Positions 20,349-28,400 of a stretch of DNA of 33,343 nt are shown piece by piece. Location: positions 1 through 33,343 of the forward strand of contig JAULBX010027861.1 of the NCBI GenBank assembly GCA_032358255.1, in the 5' to 3' direction. The DNA comes from Heterotrichella gracilis (taxonomy: Eukaryota > Sar > Xanthophyceae > Tribonematales > Xanthonemataceae). Numbering within the stretch: position 1 is the stretch's first letter; every line of letters starts with the position of its first letter. The position numbers and the translations under genes are program-made. The notes beneath the pieces were generated by a model that did not search any database, was not told where the DNA came from, and saw nothing but the letters and a program-made list of their open reading frames with translations.

Positions 20349-23300
20349 ATGCTGCATAGTGGTAACCTAGGGTTTCCTTGCCTTGGATCCCCAGGACCCT
20401 TCAAACCCCAGTCGCTGTTGCTCGGTGCCTCCTCTACCGCCCACCCTGCTACCCTCTCCCTGTGGCATAGCAAGGCAACCGCCCTTGCTGCACAGCTGAA
20501 AGCTGCCTCGAGGTAGGGTTCTAGGGGTTCAGGGTTTTACTTCGAGAGTTTTGCTAAGCATGTAGGGGTATATAAGGGTTGTCCGGCGCTGTACTTTATG
20601 CCTTCTGGGTTGGAAGCTCCCATGTGCTCCACAACCCCATCCTAGGTTTCCCCGCAAGGGGGTTAAGCCTCTATGTAGGCTAGCACCCTACAAAACCCTT
20701 TCCCAGGTTCTCAAGGGTGCCGTGCCCTTGATGTTTCTGTTCCCGTGCGTTCCAAAACCCTGAGCTAGGTTCTCATGCGCTCCCCATGCCCTATGGGTTC
20801 TCACGCACGCCGAAACTCCATTCTAGGATCTTGACCCGCCCCCGGCGACGCCCTACCCGCCCCCGTGCCCGCAAGCGCTTCAACCAGCCCCGGGCACTGG
20901 GTACGCCCTCCTCGTTTGAAGGAATGGAAACCAAAAATGCCACCCTGCTTGGGGCTCTCATCGTGGATTTGGCTATCCAGTGGGTACGTGCATACTCAGC
21001 CTAACCCTGAAGAGAGACGCTACAAACAACACAGTGCTGAAGCGTTGTGTTTGGTTCCTTCAGTAGGTATATGGGCACATGCACAATTGGATGCGTTCTA
21101 CATCCCTACCCAAAACCCTACTCCAGGGAGAAAACCCTATAAATGCCACCCTGCTTAGTGCGTACGCATATTATTTGCACAATACCGTACACAAACTGCG
21201 ATGCATGGCCAGTCGCAACATTGCTAACCTGACATGACCTCTATGCCTTTATTGTAAGAACAAGACTGGATTAATGATGTTGCTGTGTCTTTTTCGCATG
21301 TATACATGCAAGCTGTAGGGGGTCTGCATACCTGTGAGTGGCGGGGGCAGGGGTGCAGGCGTGGCAAGCGAGCGAGTGCAGTGACCGTAGCTCTATCCCT
21401 GTGAACCCTAAATCTTAAACCCTGAACTCTCGTAGGGCGGCTTTGTGCTCGCATACCTCTTCAAAACCGAAAAGTTCTTTGATTTCCTGGGCACTGGCGC
21501 GTTCTTTGCGCTTGCGATCGGATCCCTGACCTACGCTGCCATCTACACTGCTCGCCAGGTAGGGCCTAAACCCTAAGCAAACCCTAATTATGCAACCCTG
21601 CGCATGTCTGACTCGGCTGCCTGTACAAGGCACGCCAGATAGGCCAATCGCACATGAAAAGAAATGTTAAACCGTCAAAATTCACATCATGCCAGGTCAG
21701 TGCATGTGGCTCTGGTTGCGCTTGAACTCCTAATATTGCCCTAAATGATAAGTCATGATTGGGTCTTGACCTAGTGTTCCTGGGTCTGGAAACCCTACCA
21801 CAGTCCTTTACAACCCTAGCAAACCCTGGCCCAGCCCTGCAGATTGCGGCGACATCTCTTGTGGCATGCGCCACGCCCCGATCATGCTCTACACATTCTG
21901 GCGCCCAATCCCCGCCCAATCCCCTTACAAAACCCGGTTCCTACCCCGTAGATTGTGGCGACAACCCTCGTCGGCCTGTGGGCCCTGCGGTTGGGTGGCT
22001 ACCTGGTCCTCCGGGTGCTGAAGACTGGCAAGGATGCTCGATTCGACGAGATCAAGAACAACCTGCCCCTGTTCTTCTTCACCTGGACCATGCAGGCTGT
22101 GTGGGTGTGGGTGGTGAGCCTGCCGGTGGTCATACTGAATGCAAGCGTGGGGGGTCCTGGTGAGTGGCACTACGTTGGCAATTGATTTTTAGTTGCAAAT
22201 CTTGCAAAAATGGAATCAGAGGGCTTACAATGAGTACATTTGATGAGTTTGAAGAGTATAATCCCTGGTCTTCTTTACTTGGACCATGCAGGCTGTGTGG
22301 GTGTGGGTGGTAAGCCTGCCGGTGGTCATCCTGAATGCAAGCGTGGGGGGTCCTCGTGAGTGCGCTTTTTGGACGTAGCTGTTGCATATAGATGTCCTCA
22401 TGGCATTGCATATCTGTGCGTATATATGCATGTGTTCTCAACACCTTACAATGTGCCACACTCCTACCCACCATCCCCACACCCACCAAGGAGGGGCTTC
22501 AAACAGGACCTACACCCTTTCCCTTTGTACCGTACCAAACACCCCATGGCGCCCCACCCTGAATCCTGACAAAAGCCTGTACAAATCCTGTCGTAGGGTT
22601 TGGCCGCTGGAGCGACATCCTGGGCATCACCCTGTGGGGTATCGGCTGGCTCATCGAGGCCACCGCAGATGCGCAGAAATGGACATTTAGGCAGGACCCC
22701 GCCAACAAGGGGCGCTTCATCACCACCGGACTCTGGAAGTACAGCCGATACCCCAACTACTGCGGGGAGATGCTGCTGTGGTGGGGCATGTTTTCCCTGT
22801 GCAGCGCTGCGTTTGACGGGTGGGAGTGGGTGGCCATCGCCAGCCCCCTGACCACGATGGCCATCATCGCAGGTGGGGAGAACCCTAGAGAACCCTATAT
22901 TAGGGTTTGGGATGTGTGACAAATCCTCAGGGCAGTAAAGTTTGCAACGGTTTGAGTCTAGGGGCCTTGATATGTGTTGGGGTTGGGGCAAAGTCCCAGA
23001 TGATCATCAACAAATGCAGTTGCCTTGTATCGACCTGGGAAATCTTACGATGCATACTACCTTCATGATGGGCCCCTAGTCATCAGTTTCTGGACCACGG
23101 CCTTTAATCCCATTTTCTGGTGCCAGAAACGCTCCCACACACATACCACCATGGGCCGCTATATTTACACCTGTGGTAAACTTAGCAAACTGCACACGAA
23201 CTGAAACCCTTATGTAGGGTTGAGCGGCGTCCACACCCAGGAGCGCCAGGCCCAGGAGTCTGGCTGCATGCACTGAAAACCCTAGCCACAAACCCTAAGC

Positions 23301-23453
23301 AAACAAAACCCTTGCGTAGGGTTGAGCGGCATCCCCATCCAGGAGCGCCAGGCCCAGGAGCGGTGGGGTGGGGAGGCGGGATACCAGGAGTACAGGAGGA
23401 GGACAAACCTGCTGCTGCCGCTGCCATTTAGGCTACCAGGGGGCATACTTTGA
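20349..23453 (+). CDS. DUF1295 / steroid 5-alpha-reductase-like membrane protein, possibly plastid-targeted
   Basis: Exons: 20349-20512, 20827-20983, 21436-21558, 21952-22159, 22597-22872, 23320-23453; 1062 nt, 353 residues, GT-AG introns with matching phases. Several membrane helices lead into the diagnostic block at residues 256-275, which runs GRFITTGLWKYSRYPNYCGE and is followed by LLWWGM. This is the nucleotide-binding-like C-terminal signature of DUF1295 proteins, relatives of steroid 5-alpha reductases and isoprenylcysteine methyltransferases. Plant homologues are annotated only as 3-oxo-5-alpha-steroid 4-dehydrogenase-like, and I do not assign a substrate. The ATG at 20349 begins a Ser/Ala/Leu-rich, acid-poor leader followed by an Arg/Pro-rich stretch, which looks like a chloroplast transit peptide. 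Translation could instead begin at Met88 (20924), just before the first conserved helix. The first two exons are therefore less certain than the last four. Degenerate copies of edges of exons 2, 3, 4 and 6 lie in the neighbouring introns and 3' flank. Confidence 0.84.
20590..20826 (+). repeat. ~60-bp ladder of acceptor copies before exon 2 of the DUF1295 gene
   Basis: YAG-GKTTYTC-like junctions occur at 20646, 20707 and 20769, with the true exon start at 20827. Steps are 61, 62 and 58 bp. Shared words include CCAAAACCC/ACAACCCCAT before the AG and GTTCTCA after it. Confidence 0.6.
21600..21890 (+). repeat. Exon-3 end copy and exon-4 start copy, DUF1295 gene intron 3
   Basis: About 21607-21640 repeats the end of exon 3 (equivalent end 21638, 80 bp after 21558). 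About 21836-21885 repeats the start of exon 4 with a CTGCAG acceptor (equivalent start 21843, 109 bp before 21952). Confidence 0.7.
22262..22361 (+). repeat. Long, well-preserved copy of exon-4 3' end, DUF1295 gene
   Basis: Roughly 90 nt match the end of exon 4 plus its GTGAGTG donor with only a few differences. The copy ends at 22355, 196 bp after the true end at 22159. It still reads FFTWTMQAV and VVILNASV without a stop, so it appears recent or constrained. Confidence 0.85.
23205..23265 (+). repeat. Exon-6 5' edge copy, DUF1295 gene
   Basis: A GTAG acceptor is followed by about 45 nt nearly identical to the exon-6 start (encoding LSGV.TQERQAQE). Equivalent start 23218 is 102 bp upstream of 23320. 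Confidence 0.82.
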
Positions 23454-25460
23454 GTGCGCCTCTGGGGATGGCATGGTCGTATTGTTGGGGACAGCATACT
23501 GGGCCGCTGGGGATTGTGTGTGGCACCTGGGAGGCGGGAGAAAGGTCTACAGGACGAGGAGAAACCTGCTGCTGCTGCTAAACCCTAGGGCGTTGGGACC
23601 GCATACTTGGTAGCATGCTGGCTGTGCTGGGATGCGAGGGGGCACACAGGAGATGCTGGTCGCCTGTATTGTTTCATGGGCCGGTTTCCTTACTGGCCTG
23701 TCAAGTGGGCTATGTGGAGGTGCATTTCCGCCTCATTTGCGCGTCTAGCATTGTTTTGTCTGCCAGCGTTCTGCTGTGGTAGGGTGCCTGGCCATCAGTG
23801 CCTTGCACCGTTGCATTTGCCAGGTTGATTTTGCCAGGTGCAGGCTGTTAAGAGGAGTCAGCTTGGTGATTACCACAATGTGTATTTATTACAGATCAAT
23901 CAGTGTATGCTGTAACGGCTTTGCTGAGCTGTATCAACCTGAAAGATGTAAACACCTGACCAGGATAGCACGTTATTCACTCACACTACAGTCAAGCAAG
24001 ACTGTACATGTGCTGCGATCAGCACTGACGGCAAGTCAGACGCTGGAAATACAATGGCGACATTTGTGCAAACTCTTGGATACTACAGCGTTTATTTGCT
24101 GCACAAAGTTGCCAACAACTCAGGCTGCAGTTCACGTCAGACGCTTTCAAGCAAACAGAAAGGCAGGCTGGGGTACTGCCCGGCAATTGCTGTACCTCGC
24201 AAATGTGAGGGTAGCACACGGTTACTGTAGTCAAACTTTGGGCTGCACTTGCAACCCGTTGGTGACCAACTGTCCTACAGAAACTGCCTCGAAATTATTT
24301 ATTAGTATTATACAATTGTGTGGGACATCTCAAAACCACAATCGCTCACTCCCCACTCACTAGCCCGATATGAGCTGTCACATTGAGGAAAGATCTTCAC
24401 CTTGTAGCTTGGAGCCATCGTGCAAAGCTTCCTTCAGGCTCGTTGCCACTGTAGATAGATACATGCCATGGGTGGACCTATGCTGCCATGGCACTCCTCA
24501 GCAGCTTGCGCCTGCACGCCATTTGTTCAAGAGTCAAGTCCATGTACTCAAGCAACATAATGGCCACTGGCTCAGCAGGCACAAGTTGAACACCACGCCA
24601 CCTCTGCGTTTGGGTTGCTCACAATGCATTTTAGTTATCCCTAATGCGCATGTTGTTTGGCGTACAGCGCTATGTAATTTTGCTTGATGCCACATTATCT
24701 ATACAGCTGCTTAAAGTTTGCTGAAGGCACGCTTTGGAGTTTAGGGTTTACGGTGCAGGTAAAGAGAGCACTGGGTGTGGCATACTATGGACACAGTATG
24801 GATATAGGAATTAATGGGCAGTGCCAAGTCAACCCTATTATCTATGGCCCACAATGTGAGCGTACGCAGACATTGGATGGAAACCTCACTCCACTTATTT
24901 CCATTTATTTCTTTGACTAACAGCTACAACAGCATTCTTACTGAAGTGCACTCACCCGGCGTCACTGCTGCTGTCATGCGGGTTGCCCACGCCCTGCTCC
25001 CAGCCCAGGTGCTTGCCATTGCCTGCACCAGCAAAAAAACTAAATTCAATTAAACAGTTTATAGGTTTTGGGTTCAAAAGGTAAAGGGTTTTATGTCTTC
25101 AGGGTGCATGCCATTGCCTGCAACAACAGACCACACGCGTCAGCACACGCCAGGTTCGACCTGACGGAGTTTAGGGTTTAGGGTTTGGGCTTTTACGCCA
25201 GGGGCTGGGGAGAAATGGTTGAGAGGTCATTACAGCACCAATTGAAGGCATGCTCAAATATGACGCCAGCCAAACACAGGGAAATTGACAAAAAAGGAGT
25301 ACAGGCCACAGCACATAACAGGCCTGGATGCTACAAGGGACACAGAGGGTGTGATTTGGTTATCATGGTGCGGTTTTTACCGCATGTAAGGCACCAGCCA
25401 TCACCCACGTCATTGGGATGTTGGCATGCATGTTTTGACTGCCACAGAGATTGGCATGCG
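23454..25460. other. Spacer between convergent genes
   Basis: At 23525-23605 lies a degraded copy of the 3' part of the DUF1295 last exon, now in its 3' flank. The rest shows isolated TTTAGGG heptamers near 24738 and 25170 and no recognisable gene. A TGTAA word on the minus strand near 25234-25230 could serve as a poly(A) signal of the Ser-rich gene if the organism uses that green-algal signal. Confidence 0.45.
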
Positions 25461-28400
25461 CTAAACCCCACCTCCGTTGCTGTTGCCCTTGCCGCCGCCA
25501 TTGCTGTTGCCCTTGCCTCCCCCGTTGCTGTTCCCGTGGCCGCCCCCGTTGCTGTTCCCACTGGAGGAGCTCTTGCCCCCAGAAGAAGAGGAGCTCTTAC
25601 CACCAGAGCTGCTGCTGCTGCCGCTGCTCTTGCCACCGCTGGACGAGGTGGAGGAGCCAGAGGAGGAGGACTTGCCCCCAGAGCTGCTGCTGGTGCTACT
25701 GCTCTTGCCCCCCGAGGAGGAGGTGGATGACGTCCCAGAGGAGGAGCTCTTACCACCTGCGGCATGCATATGGAGGGTTTAGGGTTTAGGGCAATGCCCG
25801 GAAAAATGGAATATAATAAAATGCTTGGGTAGTCGTTACCCAACACATGTGGTTCAGGGTTTGGTGTGTTGGGTTTTAAGGTTTAGGGTTTAGGGTTTAG
25901 GGTAACGGATCGTAATGCCACAGTAGCAACAGTGAAAGACAAGCCTTTGCCCTTCGGACAGGGGTGAGGCAAAAATGCCGACCTGGATTCAATAGTGCTA
26001 GGATGCTGTCAACCTAGGAATCATTACATGTTCACACAGCTTTCCCTCAAGGACGCTTAGCTGGTACGAAATCCCATACCTCCATTACCGGTGTTACTAA
26101 ACAGGTACATGCTAAGGGACTGGGTGCGTAATAAGTAGGTGTCTGTGCAAGCACAAGGTACCCAACATTACCTACTGCTTTTTCAAAGGCGAAATAACCC
26201 CTAAGCCTAAGGCATATAAGCTCAGGCTTAATAGCCCCAAACCCGGCGCTAATCTCTATACTTGTTTGATGCTTAAAAACTGGGTAAATACGCGCAGCGT
26301 AACGCGCAGCGAAGGTTGGGCCTTGTAATTGGGCAAGGTCCGAGCAGAGAGTAGGGTTTAGGGTTTAGGGTTTAGGGTGTTCAGGGTTCAGGAGGGAACA
26401 TGTGACCTCGCACCTCAGCTAGGGAGGAGGTGCTTCCAGTGTTGCTGGTTTAAGGTTTAGGGTTTATGCTTAGGGTTAAGGGTTGCAGTCCCCACCTGAT
26501 GAGGAGGAGGTGCTCGAAGTTCCAGATGATGAGGTGCTCGAAGTGCCAGACGAGGAGCTCTTACCACCTGCACCAGGAATGGACAGTCACTGGGGGTATG
26601 TACTTATCACCCAAAACACGCAATGATTGTTCCCAAACTGTGCCGTTTGCCATGCATGGTCCCACTGGTGGCACTGCTATAGCTATTTATAGCAGTTGCC
26701 ATGGCATGAAATTTCATTTATATTGGTTGCCACGGCATGAAATGGTTCATTTATAGATGGTAACCCTGTAAACAAAGCTGATTTAACTACTAAATATGAT
26801 CATCAATGATTATACCAATCAGCAATGCGCGCATGAGTACGTTGTAGATTACGATATTGGCAGCAGCATAAAGCATGATAACTGTATGTGCGTGGGTATA
26901 CATCCGGTAAGTAATCATGCAACTTATTTCCACGGAGGTAGAATGGCTGTAATGACAAATACGCATGGCGAGGAGCACAGGTGATCAAATAAACCAATGC
27001 GTAACAATATAATAATTGCGCCTGGGAGGGCGGCCTAATACCCTAGGGTTACATGGGAGGGATGGGCTGCAACTCCCCACCTGAGGATGATGAGCTGCCG
27101 CTGGTGCTGCTGGTCCCCGAGGATGAGGAGCTGCCAGAGCTCTTGCCACCTGGCAAATGGAGAGTCCAGTTGATAAATGGATTGTATAGGTATACCACAA
27201 CACATGACATTGTATCATGGTGCATCAGCGTGCATATTCCAACGGTAGGCAAGGTCATATATAACCCTAGGTAACATGAGAAGACCCTAAACCCTAAAAC
27301 CTAAACCCTTAAAGGGTTGCAACTCTGTACCTGAGGATGATGAGCTCCCGCTGGTGCTGCTGGTCCCCGAAGAGGATGAGCTGCCAGAGCTCTTACCACC
27401 TGCGGGATGAACAGTCAGGTGATACCTATGCACCAGGACACGCATGACACTGTATCTTGGTGCATCAGCGTGCAAATTTTATCGGTATCAGGCATGACTA
27501 GCCCTGCCACATGCATGGTGATACGCTTTTACTCTGCCCTACTGGTTCCTACTACCCTCCAACTTGTCGTCTAGGTACCATTGAAAAAGGACCTGATTAC
27601 AGCCTCTGGCACAAATAATGAAGTGAAAATGAAAAGCTACAACTGCACATGGCAGGGCGGCGGCAGGGCTACAGTGACTAGGTAATTAGGCCGGGTTATA
27701 TGTAACCCAAGTTACAAGGATAGCCCTAAGCCGTGAACCTAAAAAGGTTCAAGTCTGTACCTGAGGATGATGAGCTCCCGCTGGTGCTGCTGGTCCCTGA
27801 AGATGAGGAGCTGCCAGAGCTCTTGCCACCTGCGGAATGGACAGTCCAATATTGATTATTACCCTCCGCACAACACATGACATCGCATCATGGTGCACCA
27901 CCAGGCATTCGTTATGGTATCGGGCATAACTAGGTCTGCCACACGCATGGTGACATGTATTTACCCCGCCCTATTGGTACCTACTACCCTCCAACTTGTC
28001 TGAGTACGATTGAAAAAGTGATTAGTTACAGCCCCTGGGCACAGGTAACGAAGTAAAAATGGATAACTAAGATTGCACATGGCAGCTCTAGGAAGCCAGA
28101 CCTAATTATATGTAACCAAGTTACAAAGGAACCCTAAACCCTAAACCCTAGACCCTCACAAGGGTGGCAACTCCCACCTGAGGAGGATGAGCTGCCGCTG
28201 GTGCTGCTGGATCCCGAAGTGGATGAGCTGCCACTCTTGCCACCTGGCAGTGTGGAATCGACAGTCAGTTGATAACGTTTTCTACCCAGGACACTGGACA
28301 TCCATATCATGGTGCACCACCAGGCATATTGTATCGGTATCAAGCATACCTAGCGGGGCCATGCTAGCTAGCTAGGCCGGGTTATGTCACCTGTGTTACA

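Noticed and set aside
23776..24363. 195-codon plus-strand ORF in the convergent spacer
   Set aside because: No recognisable domain, atypical composition, no splice-linked partners; an open frame by chance is as likely.
25451..25846. Plus-strand and alternative-frame ORFs rich in Leu, Pro, Arg or Ala over the Ser-rich terminal exon
   Set aside because: Low-complexity Ser/Gly codons leave every frame open. Only the minus frame links to upstream exons with matching phase and a signal peptide.
25881..26378. A true chromosome end
   Set aside because: Tracts are only three to four units, internal, in both orientations across the window, and lie within introns.
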